Below, one piece after another: positions 41,983 to 52,774 of a DNA stretch of 64,000 nucleotides. Numbering within the stretch: the first letter of the stretch is position 1; each line of letters opens with the position of its first letter. The DNA is from Gallionella sp. (GTDB lineage: Bacteria > Pseudomonadota > Gammaproteobacteria > Burkholderiales > Gallionellaceae). The stretch covers positions 1-64,000 of the forward strand of contig JAUSMR010000097.1 of the NCBI GenBank assembly GCA_030645955.1, read 5' to 3'. The notes beneath the pieces are model-generated. The model did no database searches. It saw nothing but the letters and a program-made list of their open reading frames with translations, and was not told the DNA's origin. A program made the position numbers and the translations under genes.

Positions 41983-43365
41983 TTATTTCGTGAGGCTGGC
42001 CCGCGCCCGCGCGATCGCCGCCGTCACCTGCTGCGGCGCAGTGCCGCCGGTATGGTTGCGGCTGGCAAGGGATCCTTCCAGTGTGAGCACCTGATATACA
42101 TCCTCTGCTATCAGAGCGGAGAATTGCTGCAACTCGGCGAGGCTGATGCCGCTCAGGTCGCAGCCGCGCTGCTCGGCGAAGCGCACCGCCAGCGCCACCG
42201 CTTCATGCGCATCGCGGAACGGCATGCCCTTCTTCACCAGATAATCGGCCAGGTCGGTCGCCGTGGCATAACCCTGCAATGCCGCGCTGCGCATGGCTTC
42301 CGGCTTGACTTTGATGCCGCTGATCATGTCGGCGTAAATGCGCAGCGTTTGCGTCAGCGTTTCCACGGTGTCGAACAGCGGCTCCTTGTCTTCCTGATTG
42401 TCCTTGTTATAGGCCAGCGGCTGGCCTTTCATCAGCGTGAGCAATGCGACCAGATGCCCGTTGACGCGCCCGGTCTTGCCGCGCACCAGTTCCGGCACAT
42501 CGGGGTTCTTCTTCTGCGGCATGATGCTTGACCCGGTGCAGAAACGATCGGCGATGTCGATAAAGCCGAAACGCGGGCTCATCCACAGGATCAACTCCTC
42601 TGAGAACCGCGACAAATGCGTCATGATCAGCGCGGCGCAAGCGGTAAATTCGATAGCGAAGTCGCGATCCGAAACGGCATCCAGCGAGTTTTCACAGACG
42701 CCGTCAAAGCCCAGCAGGTCGGCGACATACTCGCGCTTGATCGGATAACTGGTTCCGGCAAGCGCTGCCGCACCCAGCGGCAAACGGTTAACGCGGCGGC
42801 GAGCATCCTGCAAACGTTCCGCATCACGCTTGAGCATCTCGAAATACGCCATCAGGTGATGCGCAAAGCTGATCGGTTGTGCGACTTGCAAATGGGTAAA
42901 ACCGGGCATGATGGTGTTCGTATGATGCGCGGCGAGGTCAACGATGGCGGTTTGCAGCGCATGGATTAAGCCGCGCAGTTCATCTATGGCATGGCGCAAA
43001 TACAGCCGCACATCCGTTGCCACCTGATCGTTGCGCGAACGCCCGGTGTGCAGGCGCTTGCCGGCATCGCCGACCAGCGTGGTGAGCCGCTTCTCGATGT
43101 TGAGATGCACGTCCTCCAAATCCAGCGACCAGACAAATTCGCCGCTGATGATTTCGTTTTCGATTTGTGCCAGGCCGCGCTGAATGTCTTTCAGGTCCTG
43201 TGGGGTGATAATGCCGCAGGCAGCCAGCATCTGCGCATGTGCCAGTGATCCTTGAATATCGAACGTGGCAAGTTTGTGGTCGAAACCAACCGACGCGGTG
43301 TAGCGTTTCACCAGTTCAGCCACCGGCTCGCCAAAACGCCCCGACCAGGTATCTTTATCTTGCAT
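41983..43365 (-). CDS. argH: Argininosuccinate lyase
   Basis: It cleaves argininosuccinate to arginine and fumarate, the last step of arginine synthesis. The signature [22 protein letters not shown] is present with its catalytic Ser (landmark [12 protein letters not shown]), as are [13 protein letters not shown] and the [13 protein letters not shown] loop with the general His. The 460 residues are the normal length; [14 protein letters not shown] at 43365 is the usual N terminus, and an extended frame upstream has no homology. The gene is convergent with the GGDEF-EAL gene. Confidence 0.97.
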   Translation of the reverse strand: MQDKDTWSGRFGEPVAELVKRYTASVGFDHKLATFDIQGSLAHAQMLAACGIITPQDLKDIQRGLAQIENEIISGEFVWSLDLEDVHLNIEKRLTTLVGDAGKRLHTGRSRNDQVATDVRLYLRHAIDELRGLIHALQTAIVDLAAHHTNTIMPGFTHLQVAQPISFAHHLMAYFEMLKRDAERLQDARRRVNRLPLGAAALAGTSYPIKREYVADLLGFDGVCENSLDAVSDRDFAIEFTACAALIMTHLSRFSEELILWMSPRFGFIDIADRFCTGSSIMPQKKNPDVPELVRGKTGRVNGHLVALLTLMKGQPLAYNKDNQEDKEPLFDTVETLTQTLRIYADMISGIKVKPEAMRSAALQGYATATDLADYLVKKGMPFRDAHEAVALAVRFAEQRGCDLSGISLAELQQFSALIAEDVYQVLTLEGSLASRNHTGGTAPQQVTAAIARARASLTK

Positions 43366-43446
43366 TGCTGCCCCCACTTGTCCCAGAATAAAGCGCGAAC
43401 CAAAATATAGCGTGAAAAACTTAGGGAATCCCTGAAACAGTCCACG

Positions 43447-44490
43447 ATGAATAAGTCGCACAGTATAAAACAAAACAGTCATCCTGATGCGTTGCCCAAC
43501 TTTCGCAACCTCGGCGTCACGCTGCGTATTCTGCTGATCAGTAATGGCTTGGCGTTATTGCAGGCGATTTTGCTGGCCAGTGCCTGGAGTGATGTACCGC
43601 AGCGCATGATGGAAATCGCCACGCTGCTTACGCCGATTCTGCTGTCCAGCTTGCTGTTGCTGTGGGCGGCACAGCCGTGGCTGAACCGGCTTAGTTACCG
43701 GCGTGGTGCGCTGGCGGTGACCGCGTTGGTGCTGGTGTTGACGTTGTCCATCAATTACATAGGCAGCGATTTATATCACCCGATGGGCAACGAAAATCGC
43801 TATTTCGATGCTTTGCGCTACGGACTAATCAGCGTGATAGAGAGCGGCATCTTACTGCTGTATTTCCGGCTGCGCTCCCGAGTGCTGTCGCGCGCCCTGC
43901 ACGATGCTCGTTTGCAGGTGCTGCGCGCGCGCATCCGTCCCCACTTTCTGTTCAACAGCATCAACGCCGTGCTCGGCATCGTGCGCGCCCAACCCAAGCA
44001 AGCCGAAACTGCGCTGGAAGACATGGCGGACTTGTTTCGCATGGCGATGTCGGATGAGGATGACCTCGTGCCGTTGCGCCAGGAGATCCGGCTGTGTAAA
44101 CAATATATCGCGCTTGAGCAATTGCGCCTTGGTGATCGGCTGCGTACGGATTGGCATCTACAGGATGTACCGGACGACGCACTGATTCCGCCGCTTTTGT
44201 TGCAACCGCTGCTGGAAAATGCCGTATATCACGGTATTGAACCGTTGCCGCATGGCGGTTGTGTCGACATCGTGTTGCATTGCAGCGGTAAGGAATTGCA
44301 TCTCAACGTGAAAAATCCATGCACCTTGCGCAGTGATAAACCACATCATGGTAACAAGGTCGCCTTGCGCAATATCCGTGAACGGCTGGATATGTTATTC
44401 GATGTAGAGGCACGTTATAAGGTAGAGAATGGCAAAGACTTTTATTGTGTGGAAATCGTCATACCCTATATAAAGGAGAAATCAACATGA
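43447..44490 (+). CDS. LytS/AlgZ-type sensor histidine kinase
   Basis: The protein has 347 residues. Four hydrophobic helices fill the first 150 residues ([61 protein letters not shown]). The His_kinase domain carries the phosphoacceptor in [16 protein letters not shown], and the ATP-binding part has [19 protein letters not shown] and [13 protein letters not shown]. It overlaps the response regulator gene by four bases, so the two are made together. It resembles AlgZ/FimS and YehU, whose signals are mostly unknown. Confidence 0.93.
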   Translation: MNKSHSIKQNSHPDALPNFRNLGVTLRILLISNGLALLQAILLASAWSDVPQRMMEIATLLTPILLSSLLLLWAAQPWLNRLSYRRGALAVTALVLVLTLSINYIGSDLYHPMGNENRYFDALRYGLISVIESGILLLYFRLRSRVLSRALHDARLQVLRARIRPHFLFNSINAVLGIVRAQPKQAETALEDMADLFRMAMSDEDDLVPLRQEIRLCKQYIALEQLRLGDRLRTDWHLQDVPDDALIPPLLLQPLLENAVYHGIEPLPHGGCVDIVLHCSGKELHLNVKNPCTLRSDKPHHGNKVALRNIRERLDMLFDVEARYKVENGKDFYCVEIVIPYIKEKST

Positions 44491-45245
44491 GTGCCACCGA
44501 GTCGGCCCTGCGCGTCTTTATCGTGGACGACGAATCCCCCGCGCGCAATCGGTTGCGTGACCTGCTGAACGATTGCAACGAACAGTTGGCGTTGGAAATC
44601 ACAGGCGAAGCAAGCAATGGCAAGGAAGCCCTGGACAAACTTATGGTAACACCCGCCGATGTGGTGTTACTGGATATTCGCATGCCGCAAATGGACGGCA
44701 TAGAACTCGCACAACATTTGCAAAAACTGCCCAAACCACCGGTGATTATTTTCACCACCGCTTATGGCGATTCAGCAATCAAGGCATTCGAGCTGCACGC
44801 GATTGACTACCTGCTCAAACCGATCCGCTTGGGACGTTTGTTTGATGCGCTCACCCGCGCGCGAAAAGCGATACCGGTGCAAACCGAAGTGCTGCGCGAC
44901 TTGTTGCCCGAGCCGCGCAAACACCTCTCCATCCACGATCGTGGCAAGATACACCTGATACCCATTGGGCAAGTGCTGTATCTGCGCGCAGAATTGAAAT
45001 ACATCACGGTGCGCACCGCCGAACACGAATATCTTCTCGAAGAATCCCTCAGCGCATTGGAAAATGAATTTGCCGCGCGCTTCGTGCGCATTCACCGCAA
45101 TTGCCTGGTTGCGAAAGAAGCGATAGAGGGCTTTGAGAAAGGCGCCGATGAAGGTGAAAGCGGGTGGATGGTAAAGCTGAAAGGCCTGGACGAATTGCTC
45201 GCCATCAGCCGCCGGCAGCAGCATATCGTCAAGGAATTCAGTTGA
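44487..45245 (+). CDS. LytTR-family response regulator (AlgR/LytR type)
   Basis: A 252-residue regulator. The receiver domain has FIVDDESPARNRL, the phosphoacceptor Asp in LLDIRMPQMDG, and YLLKPIRLGRL. A LytTR DNA-binding domain follows (about 145-250, with YLRAELKYITVRTAEHEYLLEESL and FVRIHRNCLVAKEAI). It is the partner of the overlapping LytS-type kinase. Targets cannot be named; in relatives they include cell-envelope and virulence genes. Confidence 0.94.
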   Translation: MSATESALRVFIVDDESPARNRLRDLLNDCNEQLALEITGEASNGKEALDKLMVTPADVVLLDIRMPQMDGIELAQHLQKLPKPPVIIFTTAYGDSAIKAFELHAIDYLLKPIRLGRLFDALTRARKAIPVQTEVLRDLLPEPRKHLSIHDRGKIHLIPIGQVLYLRAELKYITVRTAEHEYLLEESLSALENEFAARFVRIHRNCLVAKEAIEGFEKGADEGESGWMVKLKGLDELLAISRRQQHIVKEFS

Positions 45246-45314
45246 TCTCCGGGTAGCCCATCGCAGAAACAAAATATATTGATCCCAGATTATCCATTGG
45301 GATCGAAGCGCCGT

Positions 45315-45371
45315 TGTAGGAGTGCAGCTTGGCGCGATGGCCAAACATCGCCCGATAATTCGGGCTCCTAC
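45315..45371. repeat. Inverted repeat with TGTAGGAG arm
   Basis: TGTAGGAGTGCAGCTTGGCGCGA at the left (first part TGTAGGAG) and CCCGATAATTCGGGCTCCTA at the right form diverged arms of the family seen at 5240-5297. It lies in the gap between the response regulator and tpm genes, which holds no gene. Confidence 0.6.
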
Positions 45372-45481
45372 GCCGAAGATATCGGCTATGCAAACCTATG
45401 AACCATCTGTGTTGAACCCGGTACCCGGCGTTTTATGCAATTCGCCTGAGCGTAATCAATCTAACCCTAAAGGTGCAAAAA

Positions 45482-46138
45482 ATGAAAAATGAATTTTGGC
45501 TGGAGCGCTGGGAGCGGGACGAGATCGGTTTTCACCAGAACGAGATCAATCCTTATTTGTGCCAATACTGGAAAGAGTTGCATGTTGCTCACGACGGTGA
45601 GGTATTTGTGCCGCTGTGCGGCAAAAGCCGCGACCTGCTATGGCTGCGCAAGCAGGAACACCCGGTGCTGGGCGTGGAACTGAGCGCTATCGCGGTGCAA
45701 GCGTTTTTCAAAGAAAACGGTTTGACCCCTGATCACGTTACCGCCGGAAAATTCGACCGCTATGAAGCGGATGGCATCCATATTCTGTGCGGCGATTTTT
45801 TCGATTTGAACAAAGATGATCTGGCAAAAGTGAGCGCAGTGTACGACCGCGCGTCGCTGATCGCACTGCCGCCGGAAATGCGCGAACGCTATGCCCGCCA
45901 CCTGGTGAGCATCCTGCCGCCAGCAACGCAAATCCTGCTCATCACCTTCGACTATCCTCAGCCGGAAATGCCGGGGCCGCCATTTGCGGTCTCTACGGGC
46001 GAGGTGGAGGCACTCTATCTCGGGTACGCCGAGGTACGCCTGCTGGCGCATCTGGACGTGTTGCCGCAAAACCCGCACTTCCAGGGACGCGGCCTGAGCA
46101 GGTTGCAGGAAAACATCTTCCTGCTAACTCTGCATTAG
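45482..46138 (+). CDS. tpm: Thiopurine S-methyltransferase (TPMT family)
   Basis: A 218-residue SAM-dependent methyltransferase; bacterial relatives methylate thiopurines and can detoxify selenium or tellurium oxyanions. Family motifs are FWLERWERDEIGFHQNEINP, VFVPLCGKSRDLLWL (SAM loop) and VYDRASLIALPPEMRERY. The ATG at 45482 with AAGG upstream gives the standard start MKNEFWLERW; a GTG three codons earlier is less likely. Confidence 0.95.
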   Translation: MKNEFWLERWERDEIGFHQNEINPYLCQYWKELHVAHDGEVFVPLCGKSRDLLWLRKQEHPVLGVELSAIAVQAFFKENGLTPDHVTAGKFDRYEADGIHILCGDFFDLNKDDLAKVSAVYDRASLIALPPEMRERYARHLVSILPPATQILLITFDYPQPEMPGPPFAVSTGEVEALYLGYAEVRLLAHLDVLPQNPHFQGRGLSRLQENIFLLTLH

Positions 46139-46291
46139 TTCGGATAAGGTCGGCAATTCCCTAAGCTCTTCGAGCTTGAGTTGTGACACAGCCATATGTG
46201 GGTTCATCCGGTGCAACGCGCTGGAATAACACGCGCCGCTGATGGTGTTGGGCTCCACAAGCCCAGCGTAACCACGAATACCAAACCAGTC

Positions 46292-46468
46292 CTAATGTTT
46301 TTCGCTCTCGGCTTTCTGTTTTGAAATCTCAGCTCCCAGCTCATTCTGTGCCTTTTCAGCGCGGCTTCTCTGCGCAGCGGCCTGATCGCTTTCGACGGGC
46401 GAACTTCCGCAACCTGCGGCGCTTGTTGCAACGGCAGCAGACAACAGCAGGTAAATAAATTTATTCAT
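46292..46468 (-). CDS. Small lipoprotein, 58 residues
   Basis: A signal peptide MNKFIYLLLSAAVATSAAGC ends in a lipobox Cys20, followed by a 38-residue, charged, helical mature part rich in Ala, Glu, Lys and Gln. GGAGAG lies eight bases before the ATG. It looks like an Lpp-like short outer-membrane lipoprotein, but the mature part does not identify a known family. It is alone. Confidence 0.75.
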   Translation of the reverse strand: MNKFIYLLLSAAVATSAAGCGSSPVESDQAAAQRSRAEKAQNELGAEISKQKAESEKH

Positions 46469-46544
46469 AACAATCTCTCCTGAATTGATGGTGAAAACAA
46501 TCACGATGCAACAATACCAGACCAATCGCAAATTATCTTAAGCG

Positions 46545-46580
46545 GGCCCGGATGGAACGCAATGTAATCCGGGGCAGCCC
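46545..46580. repeat. Partial dispersed repeat (GCCCGGATGGAACGCAATG)
   Basis: The sequence matches the left half of the GTAGCCCG family seen at 5308 and 5560 (GCCCGGATGGAAyGCAATG followed by ATCCGGG). The right half is absent. Confidence 0.6.
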
Positions 46581-46649
46581 TTCGGCATATACACCAACAC
46601 CCCTGATTCCGGCCTGCGGCGCATCCAGGCTGGATATACCTGCGCTACC

Positions 46650-47939
46650 CTATGGGGTGGAAGGCGGATTATTGTCGCCAGAGACTATTGTTTTGTCGAT
46701 GCTGTAATAGCGCTTGCGATTGGTATTGACCGTGGGCAGATAATTTCTGGTCTCTTCATAAGGCAGCTTTTCGCGCAGTGTCTGAAATACTTGCGCCGGA
46801 CTAAGGCTGTTGATTCGTTGAAAGCCTTCCTCAAAACGTTGTTTGCCTTTGGCGTTGGTAAAGGCGCGCATCACATTGCCCGGCCCGGTGTTGTAGGCAG
46901 AAATGACGCAGTAATCACGTGACGTCCGGTCATCCACTCTATCCAGTTGGTTGTAGGTAAGGACACTCAGATAGGCGGCGCCCAGCTCGATGTTGTTTGC
47001 CGGATCGAACAAATAGTCTGTGGAAGGAGCGATGTCCTGGTTTCTTGCGCGACGGTACGCTTCGCGCCCGCCACTGGTGGGAACCAGTTGCATTAACCCG
47101 TAGGCAGGCGCTCCACTGACCGCATGCGGGTTGAAGCTGCTTTCGCTTTTTATAACGCCGAGCACCAGGCTGGGACTAACGTTGTACTGCTTGGCGTATT
47201 TGCGCACAAACTGGAGATATTTTTGCGCCTTTTTATCCTCGAAGTTCGCAATCATCGCGAAAGTGACGAAGCGTACAAATTTATCGCCGTTTTCGGTTTG
47301 AATCTTGCGCGCCTTGGCCTGGGGCAATATTTTGTCGGCAAATCTGGCGGCTGAATCAGGCGAGGTAATTTCCTTTCCGGCATCGTCCAACACCAGCCCC
47401 AGCAAAAACGGGCTGCTCTTGCTGTTCAGATTGACGGCGCTGTCGGAAAACACGTCGACCGAAGCGGGGTCTTCCGGTGTGAGCAGCGTGGAGATGATGG
47501 CGTTTTTCAGGCTGGCTTCGGCATTCTCATCCAGCGTTTCAACGCTGATCTCGCCTTGCTCAAAATTCACGATAGCGCGGCTTTTGTATTGCTTGGTATA
47601 TTTGACGTAGGTTTTACGCTCCGGCAATCGCACTTCTTCCTTACCCCATTTCTTTTTCACGTTGCCGGATAAGGCTTCCTTCAGCTTTTCAAAGTCGCGC
47701 TTAGCCTCGCGCAGATCACGAGCCAGCTGAACCGGGTCGTCTTTCCACTGGTCGCGTTTGTGTTCGAGCATGACCTTTGCAGTTGCTTTGGCGTCTTTGC
47801 TGGAGGCGATTTTGATAAGGTTTTTGCCGCTGCTGCTGTTCGCGGCATTTAACATGCTATCCAACTTTGCTTCCCCCTGCGAAGTGCATGAAGAAAGCAG
47901 CAACAGAACAGGAAAAGCAAATAGCGCTTTTTTAGTCAT
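46650..47939 (-). CDS. mltC: Membrane-bound lytic transglycosylase MltC-like lipoprotein
   Basis: It cleaves the glycan strands of peptidoglycan. A lipoprotein signal ends in LLLSSCTS. The N-terminal 'DUF3393'-type domain (about 60-220) is followed by the SLT domain, with the catalytic Glu in IKSESSFNPHAVSGAPAYGLMQL and NIELGAAYLSVL further on, and NTGPGNVMRAF after that. At 429 residues it is longer than the E. coli MltC (about 360). Identity of the catalytic domain is clear. Confidence 0.93.
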   Translation of the reverse strand: MTKKALFAFPVLLLLSSCTSQGEAKLDSMLNAANSSSGKNLIKIASSKDAKATAKVMLEHKRDQWKDDPVQLARDLREAKRDFEKLKEALSGNVKKKWGKEEVRLPERKTYVKYTKQYKSRAIVNFEQGEISVETLDENAEASLKNAIISTLLTPEDPASVDVFSDSAVNLNSKSSPFLLGLVLDDAGKEITSPDSAARFADKILPQAKARKIQTENGDKFVRFVTFAMIANFEDKKAQKYLQFVRKYAKQYNVSPSLVLGVIKSESSFNPHAVSGAPAYGLMQLVPTSGGREAYRRARNQDIAPSTDYLFDPANNIELGAAYLSVLTYNQLDRVDDRTSRDYCVISAYNTGPGNVMRAFTNAKGKQRFEEGFQRINSLSPAQVFQTLREKLPYEETRNYLPTVNTNRKRYYSIDKTIVSGDNNPPSTP

Positions 47940-48008
47940 GACATACCTCGTGAATTTATAGCATTCTACAAACCACTAAAACAAATCTGCAAGTTATCCG
48001 CTCAATGA

Positions 48009-50804
48009 TTATCCGCTGTTGCGCAGCCCGGTGGCAATGCCGTTGATGGTGAGGTGAATCGCGCGTTTTACGAGTACATCGTTGTCACCGGCACGATGGC
48101 GTTCCAGCAGCGCAACTTGCAGGTGGTTGAGCGGGTCGATGTACGGGGTGCGCGTCAGCAGACTGCGCGCAAACGCCGGGTTGTCCTGCAGCAGCGTGGT
48201 GCTGCCGGTTACGGCGAACAGCATAGCCACGGTGCTTTCCCATTCGCTGTTGATCGCACCGAATATCCGTTCACGCATCTCCGCGTCTTTCACCAGCCCG
48301 GCGTAACGCGAAGCGATGCCCATGTCGGTCTTGGACAGCACCATATCCATATTGGACATCAGTCCGCGGAAAAACGCCCAGTTTTTATACATCGCCTGCA
48401 ACTGCGCCAAACCGGTATCGCCCTCGCGTTCTACAAATTGTTTAACCGCGCTGCCGAAACCGAACCAGCCCGGCAGCAGCGTGCGGTTCAGGCTCCAGCT
48501 GAATACCCAAGGGATGGCGCGCAAATCCTCGATGCGATCCGATGCCGTGCGTGCCGAAGGGCGGCTGCCGATGTTGAGTTCGGCGATTTCGCGTATCGGC
48601 GTGGTCGTGAAAAAATATTCGGTGAAGCCGGGCGTTTCATACACCAGCTTGCGGTAGGCGGCAAAAGCGTCGCGGCTCAACGCTTCCATGATGCGGTGAT
48701 ATTCCGGCATCGTGCTGTCCGCGCCGTGGTGGTGCAGCAGCGTGGCCTCCAGGGTCGCGGCGATCAGCGTCTCCAGATTGCGCCGTCCGATTTCGGGGTT
48801 GGAGTATTTGCTGGCGATCACTTCGCCTTGTTCGGTGATGCGGATCTGCCCGTTCACGCTGCCCGGCGGTTGCGCCAGAATCGCGTCGTAGCTCGGGCCG
48901 CCGCCGCGTCCGACGGTGCCGCCGCGACCGTGGAACAGGCGCAGCTCGATGCCGTGTCTGGCGAACACTTTCACCAATTCGACCTCGGCTTTGTACAGTT
49001 CCCAGTTTGAGGTGAGGTAGCCTCCGTCCTTGTTGCTGTCGGAATAGCCAAGCATCACTTCCTGCGTATTGTCGCGGCTTGCCAACAACTTGCGGTAGTA
49101 GGCTATCGAAAATAGTTCGTCCATGATGGTCGCGCAGCCGCGCAGGTCTTCGATGGTTTCGAACAACGGAACGATGTTGATATGCAACACCGGATTCTCG
49201 CCGCCTTCCAGCAGTCCCACCTGTTGCAACATCAGGGCGAGCTCCAGCATATCGCTCACCGCATCGGTCTTGGAGATGATGTGGTTGGGCAACGCGTCGC
49301 GGCCGAAGCGTTGATGGATTTGTGCGGCGGCCTGCATGATGCGCAACTCGCTTTGCGAGACCGTCGTATATTGCCCAATATCAGAAAGCAGCGGTTTGCC
49401 GGCCTGCAATGCGGCCAGCAATACCTCGCGGCGCGCGGACTCGTCCAGGTCTTTGTAATTGGCCTTGCCGGAGTTGTGTGAGAAAAGTTCGCTGACAGTC
49501 TGCTCGTGAATCGCGCTGTGCTGGCGCATGTCCAGCGGGGCAAGATGAAAGCCGAACACCTCTGCGGCGCGGCGCAGGTTGGCGAGCCGGCCGCGCGCCA
49601 GATGGACCGCACCGTGCCGGAACAACGAGTCAATGAGAATATCCAGATCGTTGATGAATTCCTGGGGAGTGACATAAGGCCGCGCATTCCTGTCCACCGG
49701 CGGCAGGTGCGAGATTTCGTGGCCGAGCTGTCTGGCGGTGGCGGAGAGGCGCGAATAAATCAGGATCAGCGCGCGCCGATAAGGCTCGTCGGTGCGTGCG
49801 TCGGCTTTGTCGGGCGATGCATCGGAGAGTTTGCGCAATTCGCCACTGACCTCCACCAGTCGGTCAGTCAGACTCAGGCGATTGCCCAGGTGGTGCGTTT
49901 CACTCAGGTAATGCTCAAATGCCAGCGATGAGTGCTGCTGCACTGCGTCCAGCATCACGTCGTAGGTGACGAAAGGATTGCCGTCGCGATCACCTCCGAT
50001 CCAGCTGCCCACGCGCAACAGCGGCGGAATATGAATATTCCTGTCGAAGCGCGCCTCCAGTTGTTTTTCCAGGCTGGCGTAAATCTTCGGGATCTCGCTG
50101 AGGAAGGTATAGCGGTAAAACTCCAGGCCGTTCTTGATTTCGTCGCGCACGGTCAGCTTGGAGGTGCGCAACATGCGCGTCTGCCACAGCACCAGCACGA
50201 AGCGATGCAAGGTTTCTTCGTTCTCGGCCAGCTCATCGGGTGTCATGTCCACGCGGTCGCGTTCGGAGAGCAGACGCGAAATAACCAGCTGGCAATCGAG
50301 GATGCTCTTGCGTTGCACTTCGGTAGGATGAGCGGTCAACACCGGTGAAATCAGCGCGCTGTCCAGAAAGGTTTGCAGCGTTTCCCTGCTGATATGCTTT
50401 TCCTCGATGCGTTCCAGCGCCAGCAGCAGACTGCCGTCTTTCGGCGCGCTTCCCGCCTTGAGATGCGCGCGATGACGGCGGTTGTGATGCAGGTCTTCGG
50501 CAATGTTGGACAGCTGCGAAAAATAGCTGAAGGCGCGCACCACCGCCAGCGTTTCGCCGGGCGTCAGCGCGTCCAGCGTTTGTTCGAGTTGCACGCGGTC
50601 GCGGTCGTCCTGTGTCTTGCGGAAACGAACCGCGGCACGGCGCACATTCTCAATCAGCGCGTAAGATTCCTCGCCTTCCTGCTCGCGCAGCGTCTCGCCA
50701 AATATGCGTCCAAGCAGGCGCACATCTTCGCGCAGCGGCAAATCCTTGCTGGAAAGATCGGCGGGTGCGGCAATCAAATTCATCACATTCATACGAACGG
50801 TCAT
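48009..50804 (-). CDS. ppc: Phosphoenolpyruvate carboxylase
   Basis: It carboxylates PEP to oxaloacetate, which refills the TCA cycle. The 931 residues cover the whole enzyme. The catalytic-site motifs TAHPTEVQRKSIL, GSWIGGDRDGNPFVT, MLGYSDSNKDGGYLTSNW (first part MLGYSDSNKDGG) and FHGRGGTVGRGGGP are all intact, and the C terminus ITINGIATGLRNSG is the family's usual end (here LTINGIATGLRNSG). It is divergent from hemC, sharing a 115-bp promoter region. Confidence 0.97.
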   Translation of the reverse strand: MTVRMNVMNLIAAPADLSSKDLPLREDVRLLGRIFGETLREQEGEESYALIENVRRAAVRFRKTQDDRDRVQLEQTLDALTPGETLAVVRAFSYFSQLSNIAEDLHHNRRHRAHLKAGSAPKDGSLLLALERIEEKHISRETLQTFLDSALISPVLTAHPTEVQRKSILDCQLVISRLLSERDRVDMTPDELAENEETLHRFVLVLWQTRMLRTSKLTVRDEIKNGLEFYRYTFLSEIPKIYASLEKQLEARFDRNIHIPPLLRVGSWIGGDRDGNPFVTYDVMLDAVQQHSSLAFEHYLSETHHLGNRLSLTDRLVEVSGELRKLSDASPDKADARTDEPYRRALILIYSRLSATARQLGHEISHLPPVDRNARPYVTPQEFINDLDILIDSLFRHGAVHLARGRLANLRRAAEVFGFHLAPLDMRQHSAIHEQTVSELFSHNSGKANYKDLDESARREVLLAALQAGKPLLSDIGQYTTVSQSELRIMQAAAQIHQRFGRDALPNHIISKTDAVSDMLELALMLQQVGLLEGGENPVLHINIVPLFETIEDLRGCATIMDELFSIAYYRKLLASRDNTQEVMLGYSDSNKDGGYLTSNWELYKAEVELVKVFARHGIELRLFHGRGGTVGRGGGPSYDAILAQPPGSVNGQIRITEQGEVIASKYSNPEIGRRNLETLIAATLEATLLHHHGADSTMPEYHRIMEALSRDAFAAYRKLVYETPGFTEYFFTTTPIREIAELNIGSRPSARTASDRIEDLRAIPWVFSWSLNRTLLPGWFGFGSAVKQFVEREGDTGLAQLQAMYKNWAFFRGLMSNMDMVLSKTDMGIASRYAGLVKDAEMRERIFGAINSEWESTVAMLFAVTGSTTLLQDNPAFARSLLTRTPYIDPLNHLQVALLERHRAGDNDVLVKRAIHLTINGIATGLRNSG

Positions 50805-50919
50805 GGCGCTGCCTGTGGAAATGAATTTTTTGGTCTCGCCTTGCGAGTTTCAAGTTATAGGCGCGACACTCGTCATGTTAGAATACGCCGCGTATGATCA
50901 ATAGAATTCAGGAAATACG

Positions 50920-51879
50920 ATGAGCCAAGTCACTTCAACATCACTTTCGCCAGCTTTCCCTCATCGCTTGGTGATTGCTTCGCGTGAAAGCGCGCTGGCC
51001 ATGTGGCAAGCCGAACATATCCGGGACAGGCTGCGTGCATTATATCCGCAAACCGCAGTCAGCATCCTGGGCATGACCACGCAGGGCGACCAGATTCTCG
51101 ATGTGACGCTGTCGAAAATCGGCGGCAAAGGCTTGTTCGTGAAAGAGCTGGAAACCGCGCTGGAAGACGGGAGCGCCGACCTCGCCGTGCACTCGCTGAA
51201 AGACGTGCCGATGCACTTGCCTGATGGATTTGTTCTGGCCGCAATCGGCGAACGTGAAGACCCGCACGATGCGTTTGTCTCAAGCCGATATGAAAATCTG
51301 GCCGCATTGCCGGCAGGCAGCGTAGTGGGTACTTCCAGCCTGCGCCGCGAGAGCCAGCTGCGCGCACGCTTTCCGCATTTGCAGATCGAACCGTTGCGCG
51401 GCAACGTGCAAACCCGATTGCGCAAACTGGACGAAGGGCAATATGCCGCTATCATCCTCGCCGCTGCCGGACTGAAGCGGCTGGGGCTGGGCAATCGCAT
51501 CCGCGCACTGATCACCAGCGAAGACAGCCTGCCCGCCGTCGGTCAAGGCGCGCTAGGCATCGAATGCCGCGCCGATCGCGCCGATGTGATTGCCTTGCTG
51601 CAACCGCTGCATCATCCTGAAACCGCCGCCTGTGTGCTTGCGGAACGCGCCATGAGCCGTGCCTTGGCGGGTAGTTGCCAAGTGCCGCTGGGCGGTTTTG
51701 CCGAAGTGCGGAACGGCAAACTGCGTATACGCGGTTTTGTTGCCAGCCCGGATGGCAAGCGCATGGTACGCGCAGAGTTGATTGGTGATATCTCTGACCC
51801 GGAAGCGTTGGGCAATCAGGTTGCCGATGCGTTGCGTGCTCAGGGCGCTGAAGAAATTCTAGCGTCGCTGAATATCTGA
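50920..51879 (+). CDS. hemC: Porphobilinogen deaminase (hydroxymethylbilane synthase)
   Basis: It polymerises four porphobilinogens to hydroxymethylbilane in heme synthesis. The 319 residues include [22 protein letters not shown] and the cofactor-binding Cys in [13 protein letters not shown]. The N terminus is about ten residues longer than in many homologues ([13 protein letters not shown] precedes the conserved part). It starts the heme operon hemC-hemD-hemX-hemY. Confidence 0.97.
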   Translation: MSQVTSTSLSPAFPHRLVIASRESALAMWQAEHIRDRLRALYPQTAVSILGMTTQGDQILDVTLSKIGGKGLFVKELETALEDGSADLAVHSLKDVPMHLPDGFVLAAIGEREDPHDAFVSSRYENLAALPAGSVVGTSSLRRESQLRARFPHLQIEPLRGNVQTRLRKLDEGQYAAIILAAAGLKRLGLGNRIRALITSEDSLPAVGQGALGIECRADRADVIALLQPLHHPETAACVLAERAMSRALAGSCQVPLGGFAEVRNGKLRIRGFVASPDGKRMVRAELIGDISDPEALGNQVADALRAQGAEEILASLNI

Positions 51880-51896
51880 TTAACCGCAAACCGGGA

Positions 51897-52715
51897 ATGT
51901 CTGAAAAACCGCTTGCCGGATTGAAAATTCTGGTCACGCGACCGCGTGACCAGGCGGTGCTGCTGGCGCAGCGAATTGAGCAGGCGGGCGGCATTCCGCT
52001 GCGCTTTCCGCTGCTTGAAATCGCGCCGGTGCAGAATACCAGAACGCTGCACGAACAAGTGTCTCGCCTCGCGCAATTCAATCTTGCTGTCTTCGTCAGC
52101 CCGAATGCGGTGAAATACGGCATGGCGGCGATACAAGCTGCGGGTGATATTCCACCCTCTTTGCGTATTGCCACGGTCGGGCAAGGCAGCGCGAAAGTGT
52201 TGCACCACCTGGGTATCGCCAATGTAATCGCGCCGACCGAACGTTTCGACAGCGAAGGACTGCTGGCACTGCAAGAGTTGCAAAATATTGCCGGGTGGCG
52301 CGTGATAATTTTTCGCGGTGATGGCGGACGCGAGTTTCTGGGCGATGCGCTCAAGGTTCGCGGTGCAACGGTGGAATATGCCGTCTGCTACCAGCGCAGC
52401 AAGCCGCAGTGGGATGCCGGAGCATTGCTGGAAGCCGCGCCGGATGCGATAACGGTGACGAGTAGCGAGGCATTGGTCTATCTGTGGCAACTGCTGGGCG
52501 ATGCGCAATGCAACCGCCTATGCGGCATAACGTTATTCGTGCCGCATAAGCGTATTGCCGAACTGGCGCGCCAGCAAGGCTGGCTACAGGTGCGATTAAC
52601 AGATGCAGGAGATGATGGTTTGCTATCGGCTTTGATAGCATGGAACCAGAGGACTGAGGACAGAGAACAGAAGACAGGCTCAGGTGTGCCGCAAATCGGC
52701 ACACCCCAAAGATAA
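51897..52715 (+). CDS. hemD: Uroporphyrinogen-III synthase
   Basis: It closes hydroxymethylbilane to uroporphyrinogen III. The 272-residue product has the family's weakly conserved fold, with ILVTRPRDQAVLLAQRIE, VFVSPNAVKYGM, RVIIFRGDGGREFLGDALK and VTSSEALVYL in the usual order. It follows hemC by 17 bases. The last 25 residues are charged and not conserved, which may reflect a stop that has moved downstream. Confidence 0.94.
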   Translation: MSEKPLAGLKILVTRPRDQAVLLAQRIEQAGGIPLRFPLLEIAPVQNTRTLHEQVSRLAQFNLAVFVSPNAVKYGMAAIQAAGDIPPSLRIATVGQGSAKVLHHLGIANVIAPTERFDSEGLLALQELQNIAGWRVIIFRGDGGREFLGDALKVRGATVEYAVCYQRSKPQWDAGALLEAAPDAITVTSSEALVYLWQLLGDAQCNRLCGITLFVPHKRIAELARQQGWLQVRLTDAGDDGLLSALIAWNQRTEDREQKTGSGVPQIGTPQR

Positions 52716-52774
52716 ACCGCTTCTATGCCGCACAACCATCCTTCTTCTGCCCTTTGTTATCTGAAAGGCACTAC